From contig CAJMNH010000011.1 in assembly GCA_905214725.1 (NCBI GenBank), positions 1 to 53,430 of the forward strand: DNA of 53,430 nt, in the 5' to 3' direction. Shown one piece after another: positions 40,214 through 49,083 of the stretch (position 1 is the first letter of the stretch; the number at the start of each line of letters is the position of its first letter). This DNA comes from an uncultured bacterium. Its GTDB lineage: Bacteria; Bacteroidota; Bacteroidia; Bacteroidales; Rikenellaceae. The position numbers and the translations under genes are program-made. Below the pieces are notes generated by a model that saw nothing but the letters and a program-made list of their open reading frames with translations, had not been told where the DNA came from and did not search any database.

Positions 40214-41092
40214 ATGCGAGTGGAGATCGACGATAAATCGGGATTCTGTTTCGGCGTCGTGCGCGCCATCGACAAGGCCGAACGGGCGCTTGCCGCTTAC
40301 GGTACGGTCTACTCGCTGGGCGATATCGTCCATAACCGCATCGAGGTGCAGCGGCTCGAAGAGCTCGGACTGCGTACGGTGACGCATGCCGATCTGAATC
40401 GGCTGGGCGGACGGCGGCTCTTTGTCCGCGCCCACGGCGAACCCCCTTCGACCTTTGCGTATGCCCGTGAAGCGGGCGTGGAGGTGATCGACGCCACGTG
40501 TCCCGTAGTCGCGAAGTTGCAGGAACGGGTGGTCGAGGCGCATGCCGAAATGAAGCCGGTGGACGGTCAGGTGGTGATTCTGGGTAAGCGGGGGCACGCC
40601 GAGGTGGTGGGGCTGACGGGGCAGGTGGCAGCTCCGACGCTGGTGATCGAAGGCGAGGAAGACCTCGCGCAGATCGATTTCTCGCGGCCGGTCTATTTTC
40701 TGTCGCAGACCACGCAGAGCGTCGCTCTTTTCGCGCGACTGACCGATGAGATGCGCCGCCGCGCCGCCGATCCGGCGCAGGTCGTAGCGCACGATACCAT
40801 TTGCCGGCAGGTGGCCAACCGCGAAGGGCATCTGGCGGCGTTCGCGCGGCGCTTCGATGTGGTGATCTTCGTTTCGGGACGTAAATCTTCCAACGGAAGG
40901 GTGCTGTACGAAGTCTGTCGGGCCGCGAATCCGCGCACCTATCAGGTCGAAGAGGCTGCCGAACTGCAAGCCGGCTGGTTCGAAGGGGCCGAGTCGGCGG
41001 GTATCTGCGGTGCTACGTCGACGCCGCGATGGCTGATGCAGCGGGTGGCGGACGCGATCGGGAAAGCGAAGTTCGGATCGGGGCGAACCTGA
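40214..41092 (+). CDS. ispH: 4-hydroxy-3-methylbut-2-enyl diphosphate reductase IspH
   Basis: Last enzyme of the MEP isoprenoid pathway, a 4Fe-4S protein giving IPP and DMAPP. The 292-residue product has the three cluster cysteines: C12 (SGFCFGVVRAI), C96 (DATCPVVAKLQ) and C197 (DTICRQVANREG). Other motifs are DIVHNRIEVQRLEELG, QTTQSV near 166, GRKSSNG and GATSTPRWLMQ. Length is normal for the single-domain bacterial enzyme with no ribosomal S1 fusion. Start ATG at 40214. Confidence 0.97.
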   Translation: MRVEIDDKSGFCFGVVRAIDKAERALAAYGTVYSLGDIVHNRIEVQRLEELGLRTVTHADLNRLGGRRLFVRAHGEPPSTFAYAREAGVEVIDATCPVVAKLQERVVEAHAEMKPVDGQVVILGKRGHAEVVGLTGQVAAPTLVIEGEEDLAQIDFSRPVYFLSQTTQSVALFARLTDEMRRRAADPAQVVAHDTICRQVANREGHLAAFARRFDVVIFVSGRKSSNGRVLYEVCRAANPRTYQVEEAAELQAGWFEGAESAGICGATSTPRWLMQRVADAIGKAKFGSGRT

Positions 41093-41211
41093 GAGTCCCC
41101 GAAGGCTGTTCCGCCGGTTCTTCTGCGGATCGAATCTTTGCCGGTCGCTCTTCGGGAGGAATTTCCGCAACGGATGAAGACAATTTCAATTTCAAATAAA
41201 ATCAGATCGTT

Positions 41212-41688
41212 ATGAACTCGCTCGTTCGCTCCGTAAAATATTTCGTACACCTCTGCGTTTTGTGTGCAGCGGTGATTCTGGTGATGTACGTCGCCGGACT
41301 GTTGGCCGTCGCCCCGGGTGAATTGCCCGCGCTGCTCTTCGCTTCATGGCGGGGGTGGGTGCTGATGGCGGCTATCGTGATTCTCTCGGCGGCCTATCCC
41401 TTTACGGGTTTCGTCACGCGCCGCGTGGAGGGGTACCTCGAAGAGGATCGCGAACGGATCGTAAACGCTTTCCGCGCCGAGGGGTTCGAGCTTTCGGGAG
41501 AGGACGGGGAGGGGATGACTTTCCGCGCCGCCAATCCGTTGCGGCGGTTGTGGCTGCACCTCGACGATGAGGCGCGGGTCGCCCAGTTCGGACAATGGAT
41601 CGAGCTCAGCGGTCAGCGGCGCACGGTGGTGCGGGTCGCACCCCGACTCGAAGCCTACATCGCCGCCAATGCACGGACGAAAGAATAG
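41212..41688 (+). CDS. Conserved-looking membrane protein of unknown function
   Basis: A 158-residue protein I do not recognise. Two transmembrane helices (about residues 11-32 and 47-63) form a hairpin, and the remaining 95 residues are a basic/acidic soluble domain (EDRERIVNAFRAEGFELSGEDGEGMTFRAANPLRRLWL) likely in the cytoplasm. The ATG at 41212 opens what seems to be an eight-gene run through yidD; it ends 6 bp before the S41 peptidase gene, so the two probably act or are at least made together. Confidence 0.7.
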   Translation: MNSLVRSVKYFVHLCVLCAAVILVMYVAGLLAVAPGELPALLFASWRGWVLMAAIVILSAAYPFTGFVTRRVEGYLEEDRERIVNAFRAEGFELSGEDGEGMTFRAANPLRRLWLHLDDEARVAQFGQWIELSGQRRTVVRVAPRLEAYIAANARTKE

Positions 41689-41694
41689 GATGAA

Positions 41695-43356
41695 ATGAAA
41701 CGAATAGCAAAATATCTCTTGACTGCGGCGGCCGCGCTGTGCGGCGCCGCCCTGCTGACCTTCGCCGCGAAAAACGACTTCGGGTTGGCGCGTAACATGG
41801 AGACGCTCATCAACATGATGCGCGAATTGTCGGTCTACTATGTCGACGAGGTCGATGCCGACCGCCTGATGACGGATGCTGCCGAGGGGATGGTACGCCG
41901 CCTCGATCCCTATACGGTCTATATGCCCGAGGAGGAGATGACCGATTTCCAGTTCCTCACCACCGGCAAGTACGGCGGCGTAGGCGCGTTGATCCGCAAG
42001 AAGGGCGACGACGTGGTCGTGGCGCAGCCCTATCGGGGATTTCCGGCCGACCGCGCCGGATTGCAGATCGGCGATAAGTTCGTCGAGATCGCAGGGAAGA
42101 ACGCTCGGGGAATGACGACCGAACAGGTCAGTTCGCTGCTCAAAGGCACGCCCAACACCAATGTGACGATCAAGGTTGAGAAACTGCTTACGGGCAAGGT
42201 CGAGGAGATCAAACTGCGCCGTGAGCGGATCGCTATTTCGGGCGTGGGTTACGCGGGGTTCGTCGCCGACAGCATCGGATATATTCAGCACCGCGACTTT
42301 ACCGAGGGGTGCTACGAGGATATGCGGGCCGCGCTTGGAAAATTGCAGAAACAGGGTCTCAAAGCGCTTGTTCTCGACTACCGCAACAACGGCGGCGGCA
42401 TTTTGCAGGAGGCGGTCAAGATCGTCTCGATGTTCGTCCCCAAGGGAACCGAGGTCGTGACGACCAAGGGGCGTACGGAGCATACCGTCTACCGTACCCA
42501 GTTGGAGCCGATCGCGCCGTCGCTGCCCATCATAGCGCTCGTGAACGACGGAACGGCTTCGGCGGCGGAGATCGTCACCGGATCGTTGCAGGATCTGGAC
42601 CGTGCGGTGCTCATCGGGCAGCGCACCTTCGGCAAGGGGTTGGTGCAAACGACCCGACCGCTGGGTTATAACAGTTTTCTGAAGGTTACCACAGCCAAGT
42701 ATTACATTCCCTCGGGGCGTTGCATACAGGCCATCGACTACTCGTCGCGCGACGAGAAGGGGGCCGTGAAGAGCGTGCCCGACTCGCTCATCCGCCAGTT
42801 CAGCACGCGCGGCGGCCGCAAGGTCTACGACGGCGGCGGCATCATGCCCGACGAGCGCACCGATCCCGAATACATCAGCCGTTTCGCCATGACGCTCTAT
42901 GCGATGGGATATATCGACGATTTCGCCGACCTCTATTTCCGCGAACACGGCGTGCTGCCGATCGATCCCCGAACCTTCTCGCTCACCGACGCCGATTACG
43001 AGCGTTTCGAGCAGTTCATGGCCGACAAGGAGGTCAAATACGAGTCGGACACCCGTCGGGCGCTTAACCGGATCAAGGAGGCGGCCAAAGCCGATCTCTA
43101 TGAGGAGTCGCTCGCCGAGGAGATCGAAGCCATCGAGGCCGGCATCCGCGACGACAAGGCGACCAACCTGCAGACCTATAAGAAGGAGATTCTGGAGACG
43201 CTCAACGGGGCCGTCATCCTGCGTTACAGCTATGCGGAGGGGGTTACGGAGCATACGCTCACGGAGGATAAGGAGGTGCATCGGGCCGTTGCGTTGCTGG
43301 ACGACGGAGCGGAATACGCCCGCATTCTGCACGAACAGGATACCGTCAGGAAATAA
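41695..43356 (+). CDS. S41-family carboxy-terminal processing protease
   Basis: A 553-residue CtpA/Tsp-like serine protease, exported through an N-terminal hydrophobic segment (YLLTAAAALCGAALLTFAA). A PDZ domain spans about 85-165 (GGVGALIRKKGDDVVVAQPY, GLQIGDKFVEIAG). The catalytic domain has DYRNNGGGILQEAV near 228-241, the nucleophile Ser289 in NDGTASAAEIV, and the base Lys314 in GQRTFGKGLVQT. A C-terminal helical region of about 180 residues, typical of the Bacteroidota form, follows. Such proteases trim or degrade periplasmic proteins, often at the C-terminus. It lies directly before a sensor kinase gene (11 bp). Confidence 0.94.
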   Translation: MKRIAKYLLTAAAALCGAALLTFAAKNDFGLARNMETLINMMRELSVYYVDEVDADRLMTDAAEGMVRRLDPYTVYMPEEEMTDFQFLTTGKYGGVGALIRKKGDDVVVAQPYRGFPADRAGLQIGDKFVEIAGKNARGMTTEQVSSLLKGTPNTNVTIKVEKLLTGKVEEIKLRRERIAISGVGYAGFVADSIGYIQHRDFTEGCYEDMRAALGKLQKQGLKALVLDYRNNGGGILQEAVKIVSMFVPKGTEVVTTKGRTEHTVYRTQLEPIAPSLPIIALVNDGTASAAEIVTGSLQDLDRAVLIGQRTFGKGLVQTTRPLGYNSFLKVTTAKYYIPSGRCIQAIDYSSRDEKGAVKSVPDSLIRQFSTRGGRKVYDGGGIMPDERTDPEYISRFAMTLYAMGYIDDFADLYFREHGVLPIDPRTFSLTDADYERFEQFMADKEVKYESDTRRALNRIKEAAKADLYEESLAEEIEAIEAGIRDDKATNLQTYKKEILETLNGAVILRYSYAEGVTEHTLTEDKEVHRAVALLDDGAEYARILHEQDTVRK

Positions 43357-43367
43357 AGGATGCGCGC

Positions 43368-44567
43368 ATGGTACGCCGGTCGTTGAAATATCTGCTCAAC
43401 CGCTATACGCTCTCGTTCCGTAACCGGATCGTGGTGATCGTCGTGGGAATGGTTATCTGCCTGCTGTCGCTGATTTATACCAATCGGATGGCGCACGACC
43501 TGCGCGAGAAGGAGCAGCACGATGTCGAGGTGTGGGCGCACGCCATGGAACAGGCCAGCCGCGACGCCTTCGGCGGTTCGGTCAACGACCCGTTGATTCA
43601 GGGGATCCTTTCGAACCGCAACAACATCCCCTTCATCATCACCGACGAACGGCTCAACGTCATTCAGGCGCACTTGGTGCCGCGTGAAGTGCTGGATCAT
43701 CCCGACCGGCTGCGGCGGCAGATCGACCGTTTCACGGAGGAGAATCCTCCGAAGCCGGTCAACTACTGGTGGGGGCCCGAACACCGGCATATCATCTTCT
43801 ACGGTAAGTCGAAACTGCTCAAATCGCTCTATTTCTTTCCCTACGTACAGCTGGGCGTCATCATCTTCTTCATTTTTATCGGGTATATCGCTTTTCGTTC
43901 GTCGAAACAGGACGAGCAGAACCGCGTGTGGATCGGTCTGGCGAAGGAGACGGCGCATCAGTTGGGGACGCCTACGTCGTCGCTGCTGGGCTGGATCGAG
44001 TATCTGCGCAGCCAGCCTGTCGATCAGGAGGCGGTCGAGGAGATGAACAAGGATCTGACGCATCTTTTGAAAATCGTCGACCGCTTTTCGAAAATCGGCT
44101 CCGAAACGGTGCTCCAGAAGGCGACCGTCAACGAGGTGGTGGGCGAAGCGGTGATGTATTTCCGCAAGCGCATTCCGCGCAACGTGACGCTCGGCTACAA
44201 CGGGCTGGCCATCGCTCCGATCGAGGCCAACATCAATCCGGCGCTCTTTGAATGGGTGGTCGAGAACCTGATGAAGAATGCGCTCGACGCTTTGCAGGGA
44301 CACGGCTCGATCGACGTGAATCTCTCGCTGGACGACCAGCACGTATTTATCGACGTGAAAGATACGGGCAAAGGCATTCCCAAAAGCAGCTGGAAACGGA
44401 TTTTCGAACCTGGGTTCACGACCAAAACGCGCGGATGGGGACTCGGGCTGTCGCTTTCGCGCCGCATCATCGAGGAGTACCATAACGGTAAAATCGCCGT
44501 CGTGGAGTCGGAGCAGGGGAAGGGGACGACGATCCGCATCACGCTCAAACGGCTTTTCGACGTATGA
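43368..44567 (+). CDS. Orphan sensor histidine kinase
   Basis: A 399-residue membrane histidine kinase. Transmembrane helices at about 19-37 and 158-176 flank a periplasmic sensor region of about 120 residues without a domain I recognise. A very short linker (no obvious HAMP) leads to the H-box ETAHQLGTPTSSLLGWIEYL with phospho-acceptor His197. The ATPase has the N-box ENLMKNALDAL near 300, G1 DVKDTGKGIP near 330, and G2 RGWGLGLSLSRRI near 355. The HQLGTP form of the H-box is frequent in Bacteroidota. No response regulator gene is adjacent; its stop overlaps the next start (ATGA). Gene order with the S41 protease suggests envelope sensing, as inference. Confidence 0.9.
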   Translation: MVRRSLKYLLNRYTLSFRNRIVVIVVGMVICLLSLIYTNRMAHDLREKEQHDVEVWAHAMEQASRDAFGGSVNDPLIQGILSNRNNIPFIITDERLNVIQAHLVPREVLDHPDRLRRQIDRFTEENPPKPVNYWWGPEHRHIIFYGKSKLLKSLYFFPYVQLGVIIFFIFIGYIAFRSSKQDEQNRVWIGLAKETAHQLGTPTSSLLGWIEYLRSQPVDQEAVEEMNKDLTHLLKIVDRFSKIGSETVLQKATVNEVVGEAVMYFRKRIPRNVTLGYNGLAIAPIEANINPALFEWVVENLMKNALDALQGHGSIDVNLSLDDQHVFIDVKDTGKGIPKSSWKRIFEPGFTTKTRGWGLGLSLSRRIIEEYHNGKIAVVESEQGKGTTIRITLKRLFDV

Positions 44568-45589
44568 TTGCGTTGAGCGATCTATCGGTTTGCGCCGATT
44601 CGTTTGCGGCGAACGGAGCCGTGGGGCAACCGACGGAGAGCGCCGTGCATGCAGCGGGTTCATTTGTCGATTCGCTTGCGACGGCAACCGATGCGCTGGC
44701 TCGTCTTCCGGCTGATTTGCCGGTCGCTTTTCCGCAGGTGGAACCGCTTTCGGCGGCCGAACGGGCGCTGACGCTCGGCGGATGGCTCAGCGACTGGTCG
44801 GCGCGGGCGTCGGCCGGCATTTCATCGTTGGGGGATGCAGCCCGAGCGACCGCTGCGGAGTTGTTCGGCGCAACTTCGACCCTTGCCGACAGCGGGCGTG
44901 CGGCGGTACAGGCGGCAGCGGCGCTATCCGACTCGGCCGTCTATCAGGTCGTCGTATTGTTGCTGGCGGCCTCCTACCTGTTGCTGCTCTATACCAATTA
45001 CAGCGAAGTGCGGATGTTGGTCGATAGTTTCGGTTTCGGCCGCAACGCAGGCCAGCGGGCGTTGCAGAAACGCGGCGTGATCCACAGTCATTTCCTGCGC
45101 CGCTGCTGTGTGCTCGGCATCGTAGGGGCCGGCGTGCTGACGGTGCGGATTTGCGATAACTGGTTGCCTGCCGGTATGTTCGACGCGCTTTCGCCGCTCT
45201 GGTGGCAGGGTTTCTGCGTGGCGGCCGTGCTGGCGATCGAGGCGATCGTGTTGGTGCAGACGATTGCCTTGTGGTGCATCGGGCAGGTGACGCTCACCCA
45301 GTCGTTCGTATCGACTCTTCTCTATGTCAAACAGTTCCATTTTGCGCTGGGGATATTGGCCGCCCTGCCGGTGATTTTGCTCTATGCGCTCTGTCCAATC
45401 GGTTCTGGATCAGGATGGTTATACCTCATCCTTACGTTGGCGGGAATGATTATATTGCTATTTCTCAGAGAGATTCATTCACTCTTTGTTGCAAAAAATA
45501 TTTCGAATTTACATTGGATTTTGTACCTTTGCACCATCGAAATAGCACCGGTGGCATTTGCGGTGCTCATGTTGGTAAAACACAGTTAA
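44564..45589 (+). CDS. DUF4271-domain membrane protein
   Basis: A 341-residue membrane protein. The N-terminal 120 residues are Ala/Ser/Asp-rich and low in complexity; the rest has about six to seven hydrophobic helices. The C-terminal end (LREIHSLFVAKNISNLHWILYLCTIEIAPVAFAVLML) is the DUF4271 signature as I know it from Bacteroidota, where this gene commonly precedes the uroporphyrinogen-III synthase gene as it does here (1 bp gap). Function is unknown. The N-terminal low-complexity region is longer than I would expect and may be lineage-specific. Start overlaps the kinase stop by 4 bp. Confidence 0.8.
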   Translation: MIALSDLSVCADSFAANGAVGQPTESAVHAAGSFVDSLATATDALARLPADLPVAFPQVEPLSAAERALTLGGWLSDWSARASAGISSLGDAARATAAELFGATSTLADSGRAAVQAAAALSDSAVYQVVVLLLAASYLLLLYTNYSEVRMLVDSFGFGRNAGQRALQKRGVIHSHFLRRCCVLGIVGAGVLTVRICDNWLPAGMFDALSPLWWQGFCVAAVLAIEAIVLVQTIALWCIGQVTLTQSFVSTLLYVKQFHFALGILAALPVILLYALCPIGSGSGWLYLILTLAGMIILLFLREIHSLFVAKNISNLHWILYLCTIEIAPVAFAVLMLVKHS

Positions 45590-45590
45590 G

Positions 45591-46457
45591 ATGAGTGTAA
45601 CGAAAGTCAGTAGGATCCTTGTCTCTCAGCCGCAGCCGGTTGTCCCCGAAAAGGCACCCTTTTACGAGTTGGCGCGCAGGCATCATATAACGGTCGATTA
45701 TCATCCATTCATTCGTGTTGCGGGGGTTTCGCTCAAGGAGTTCCGGCAGCAGCGGGTCGAGATATTGAGTCACACGGCCGTGATCTTCACATCGCGAACG
45801 ACGGTCGACAGTTTTTTCCGTATCTGCGAAGAGGCGCGCATCACCGTGCCCGAAACGATGAAATATATCTGTCAGACGGAGGCCGTGGCGCTCTATCTGC
45901 AGAAATACATTGTCTACCGGAAACGCAAAATCTCCTTTGCCGACGGTTCGTTTACCAATCTGATCGAGTTGTTGATCAAGCATAAGGAGGAGAAATTCCT
46001 GCTTACGCTCAGCGAACCCCACAAACCCGATCTGCCGGAGACGATGGCCAAGTTGAAGTTTTCGTTCGATCCGGTGATTCTCGCCCGTACGGTGGCCGCC
46101 GACACGGAGGGGATCGATATTCATTCGTACGATGTCGTGGGCATCTATTCGCCTTCGGAGGTGAAGGTGCTTATCGAGCAGTTCGGTAGCGATCTGCCGA
46201 CCATCGCCACGTTCGGCGAAGGGACTTTGCGCTGTGCGATCGAAGCGGGACTGACCGTCAAGATCAAAGCTCCGACGCCCGAGGCTCCGTCGATGGTCAA
46301 GGCGATCGATATTTATGTCAATCAGGTGCGTGCCGGCAAGGAGGTCGAGACGGCGCAGTTCGTCGAGGACAAGCAGAAGGAGGAGTTTATCCGCTCGCAG
46401 CAGCACAAGCTGGCCAAGAAAAGCCGCACGCGTCGCCCCTCTTCCGGTAAGAAATAA
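45591..46457 (+). CDS. hemD: Uroporphyrinogen-III synthase
   Basis: Cyclises hydroxymethylbilane to uroporphyrinogen III, the branch point of haem, sirohaem and corrin synthesis. The 288-residue protein has the two-domain HemD pattern: ILVSQPQPVVPEKAPFYELA at the start, AVIFTSRTTVDSFFRI near 65, and the second-domain DVVGIYSPSEVKVLIEQFG near 180 followed by TIATFGEGTLRCAIEAG. Sequence conservation in this family is low, but pattern, length and the DUF4271 neighbour agree. The last 40 residues form a lysine/arginine-rich tail (KLAKKSRTRRPSSGKK) beyond the enzyme fold. Whether this species makes haem in full is not visible from this window. Confidence 0.88.
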   Translation: MSVTKVSRILVSQPQPVVPEKAPFYELARRHHITVDYHPFIRVAGVSLKEFRQQRVEILSHTAVIFTSRTTVDSFFRICEEARITVPETMKYICQTEAVALYLQKYIVYRKRKISFADGSFTNLIELLIKHKEEKFLLTLSEPHKPDLPETMAKLKFSFDPVILARTVAADTEGIDIHSYDVVGIYSPSEVKVLIEQFGSDLPTIATFGEGTLRCAIEAGLTVKIKAPTPEAPSMVKAIDIYVNQVRAGKEVETAQFVEDKQKEEFIRSQQHKLAKKSRTRRPSSGKK

Positions 46458-46494
46458 CCAACGGACGTCCCTGCCGCCCGTTTCAACCGATACG

Positions 46495-46875
46495 ATGAAC
46501 ACCACGACATCCCATACCCTGCCCCGCGCCGAACGGCTGCGTACGCTGGGAGCGATCCGCCGTCTCTTCGGGTCCGGCGAATCGGGATTCGTCTATCCGT
46601 TCCGTTACGTCTGGTTTGCCGAAGGGGATGAGCAGATGTCCGCCGAGGTGCTTTTTTCCGTACCCAAGAAATTTCATAAACGCGCCAATCGGCGCAATCT
46701 CGTGCGCCGCCGTACGAAGGAGGCTTACCGGCTCAACAAGGAACGGCTCGTGGGGTGCGGCAAGTCGGCCGCCGTGGATGTGGCGCTGATTTACTCCACG
46801 AAGGAGATCGTCCCTTATAAAACCATCGAACATGCGCTGCACCGGATTTTTCAGCAAATTGTGGAGCGGATGTAA
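46495..46875 (+). CDS. rnpA: Ribonuclease P protein component
   Basis: Protein subunit of RNase P, which matures the 5' ends of tRNAs with its catalytic RNA. The 126-residue product has an N-terminal ERLRTLGAIRRLFGSG, a central aromatic strand region, and the RNA-binding motif KRANRRNLVRRRTKEAYRL (the RNR motif). I take the ATG at 46495; the longer frame upstream overlaps hemD as Arg/Ser-rich shadow. It is not next to rpmH as in many bacteria; in Bacteroidota the hemD-rnpA-yidD order is usual. Confidence 0.93.
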   Translation: MNTTTSHTLPRAERLRTLGAIRRLFGSGESGFVYPFRYVWFAEGDEQMSAEVLFSVPKKFHKRANRRNLVRRRTKEAYRLNKERLVGCGKSAAVDVALIYSTKEIVPYKTIEHALHRIFQQIVERM

Positions 46876-47092
46876 GTATGCGGCGACTCTGCCGCTGATC
46901 GTCGTAGTGAAATTCTATCAACTCTGCATCTCCCCCTTTACACCGCCGTCGTGCCGTTTTACGCCGACCTGCTCGCAGTACGCCGTCGAGGCGTTGCGCA
47001 AGTACGGGCCGCTGAAAGGAAGCTGGCTGGCGGTTAAACGGCTGGCGCGCTGTCATCCGTGGGGCGGCAGCGGGTACGATCCCGTGCCGTGA
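46832..47092 (+). CDS. yidD: YidD membrane protein insertion factor
   Basis: An 86-residue protein of the YidD (haemolytic-activity domain) family that assists YidC-dependent membrane protein insertion. The hallmark cysteine pattern is complete: QLCISPFTPPSCRFTPTCSQYAVEAL near 29-55 and ARCHPWGGSGYDPVP at the end. An amphipathic N-terminal helix precedes it. The chosen start overlaps rnpA by 44 bp; a start a few codons later is possible. yidC and rpmH are not nearby. A hairpin at 47113-47138 probably ends the operon. Confidence 0.93.
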   Translation: MRCTGFFSKLWSGCKYAATLPLIVVVKFYQLCISPFTPPSCRFTPTCSQYAVEALRKYGPLKGSWLAVKRLARCHPWGGSGYDPVP

Positions 47093-47112
47093 CAAGCGTA
47101 ATGGGAAGTTGT

Positions 47113-47138
47113 AAACGGGAATGTCGGCGTTCCCGTTT
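47113..47138. terminator. Hairpin between yidD and the convergent sulfatase gene
   Basis: Nine-base perfect arms (aaacgggaa and complement), extendable by a G-T pair, 20 bp after yidD. The convergent gene ends at 47184, so it may serve both. Confidence 0.6.
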
Positions 47139-47183
47139 CTCGGTTTGAAATACCGACTGACAAAACCATTGTTTGACAATTGA

Positions 47184-49010
47184 TTATAGCTCCCGGATCG
47201 CCTTGTAGGTGGTTTGGAGCATCGCCTTGCCGTCGCGTAACTGTGCGGCCGTGCTGTCGGGCGAAATCACGCGCCCCGACGTGCAGTCGAAGATCGTCGC
47301 GCCGCCGGCGTCGGCCATGCCGAATCCGTTGTTGAAACACCAGTAGCCGAACTTGGGGCGTGCGGGATCGAAGATGTCGCGGCTGAAGCGGAAATCGCCG
47401 TGGTCGATTCCCAGCTGCGTAAGCAGCGTGGCCGCCAGATCGCTCTGCGAAGCGTAGGTCTCGACTACCGTCGGACGGCGCACTGCGCCGCCCAGCCACA
47501 ACATCGGAATGCGGTGGCGCAACACGTCGCTGTTGGCGATGCCGTAGGGATAGGGATAGGCGTGGTCGGCGATGAGGATTATCAGCAGGTCATCCCATGC
47601 GGGCGTTTGGCGGACGCGCTCCACGAAATTGCCCAGACAAGCGTCTGTGAAGGCCATGGCGTTGAGCATCGGGTCTTCGAATTTTTCGAACGGCACGTCG
47701 AACGGCTCGTGGCTCGAGAGCGTCAGCATCGCGGCGAAGAAGGGTTGCCCCGTCTCCGCTTCGGAGAGTACGTGGTCGGTAAAGGCCTCCGTCACCACAT
47801 CGTCGGCATAGCCCCACTTCGAAGTCGGGGCGTCGAAGTGCAGGTCCTTCTGCCAAACCAGACGGTCGAAGCCCGTGCCGTAGAGGTAGGAGGCCGTGTT
47901 GGTGAAGTTGAGGTCGCCGCCGTAGAGGAAACTCGTCGCGTAGCCTACGCTCCGCAGCGAACGGGCGATCGACGGCAGCCGCTGGCTTTTGACCGGCAGT
48001 TTCATGACCGACATCTTGGTCTGTGCGGGGAAGCCGCTCAATACCGCCACCGTGCCGCGGTCGGTGCGGAACGAATTGGCGAAGAGGTTGTCGAAATAGA
48101 CCCCTTCGGCTTTCAACCGCTGAAAATTGGGCGCTACGGGTTCGCCTCCGACGTTCTCGTCGACCGTCGACCGTCCGAAACTCTCGACCAGAAACAGCAC
48201 GATATTCGGCCGGCGGGTACGCAGCAACGTATCCGCTTCGGTCGATGCCGGAAGATCGCCGCGCAGCGGTTCGAAGATCGCCGCACGCTCCGTCTCGGGG
48301 AAAAATTCGTATTCGTAGAGCGCCTTGTCGCCGTCCGATAAGGTCGAGAGGAAAGAAAAGAGCGGATTAACCGCCGCATGATTCAGAAACATGTTGCCGC
48401 TGAAATAGACCTTCGAGACATTGGCCGTGGCTACCGACACGCCGCCGCGAATCGGCAGGAAGAGCGCCCCTGCGAGCAACAGCATGCCCAGCGTGTTCCA
48501 CACCGGATGCGCCGGACGGCGTTTTGCCTCGAAAAACCGCAGCAGGCCGAGGTAGCACCACGCCATGCCTGCGAAGACCGCCGCTGCGACCAGCAGTTGC
48601 AGCAGGAGCTGTCCCGCCGTGACGCTCGCCATCGCCTCTTTGGGCGAAGCGAGATATTGCAATACGGAACTGTCGAGCGGGAAGGCCCAGTATTCGTAAA
48701 GGGCGAGGTTGCCGGCGAATACGACGGCCGCGACGGCTGCGATAAACAGGAAATAAATCTTCAACACGCTGCGGCTCCACCGTCCGGGGAGCCAGATGGC
48801 GGCCAGTGCGACTAGGAGCGGCAGTGCGGTGATATATCCTGCGACGGTCAGGTCGAGTTTCAGTCCGTTCCAGACAACCAATGCCAGTTCGACGCCCGAC
48901 GCCTGTGCAGCCTGCGCGTGATACCACAGCAGGAAGAGCGGTTTCTCGAGCGCCATCAGCAACAGACTCGCCGCGAAGACGGCGGCAAGAAAGAGGATGT
49001 TTCGTTTCAT
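47184..49010 (-). CDS. LTA-synthase-like membrane sulfatase (phosphoglycerol transferase family)
   Basis: A 608-residue inner-membrane protein: five transmembrane helices in the first 190 residues (about 5-22, 45-75, 82-105, 132-157, 172-187), then a large periplasmic alkaline-phosphatase-type domain. Metal and active-site landmarks are LFLVESFGRS near 272 and the likely Thr nucleophile in NSFRTDRGTVAVLSGFP (about T316); also LYGGDLNFTNTASYLYGTGFDRLV and IADHAYPYP. Gram-positive relatives polymerise lipoteichoic acid; Bacteroidota members probably add phosphoglycerol or phosphoethanolamine-type groups to an envelope glycan or lipid. ATG at 49010. It lies 73 bp after upp. Confidence 0.85.
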   Translation of the reverse strand: MKRNILFLAAVFAASLLLMALEKPLFLLWYHAQAAQASGVELALVVWNGLKLDLTVAGYITALPLLVALAAIWLPGRWSRSVLKIYFLFIAAVAAVVFAGNLALYEYWAFPLDSSVLQYLASPKEAMASVTAGQLLLQLLVAAAVFAGMAWCYLGLLRFFEAKRRPAHPVWNTLGMLLLAGALFLPIRGGVSVATANVSKVYFSGNMFLNHAAVNPLFSFLSTLSDGDKALYEYEFFPETERAAIFEPLRGDLPASTEADTLLRTRRPNIVLFLVESFGRSTVDENVGGEPVAPNFQRLKAEGVYFDNLFANSFRTDRGTVAVLSGFPAQTKMSVMKLPVKSQRLPSIARSLRSVGYATSFLYGGDLNFTNTASYLYGTGFDRLVWQKDLHFDAPTSKWGYADDVVTEAFTDHVLSEAETGQPFFAAMLTLSSHEPFDVPFEKFEDPMLNAMAFTDACLGNFVERVRQTPAWDDLLIILIADHAYPYPYGIANSDVLRHRIPMLWLGGAVRRPTVVETYASQSDLAATLLTQLGIDHGDFRFSRDIFDPARPKFGYWCFNNGFGMADAGGATIFDCTSGRVISPDSTAAQLRDGKAMLQTTYKAIREL

Positions 49011-49036
49011 GGGTTCTTCATCATCCGTATCTGAAC

Positions 49037-49073
49037 CGAGAGGAGAGATGCATTTGCGCCGTCCCTCCTCTCG
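49037..49073 (-). terminator. Hairpin between upp and the sulfatase gene
   Basis: Nine-base arms (49037-49045, 49065-49073) with a 19-nt loop just past the upp stop on the minus strand. No T-run, so a processing or attenuation site is as likely as termination. Confidence 0.3.
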
Positions 49074-49083
49074 TTCCAAGCGT

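Noticed and set aside
41344..43332. A 662-codon minus-strand open frame opposite the S41 protease gene
   Set aside because: No recognisable motif; protease motifs with Ser289 and Lys314 are intact on the plus strand.
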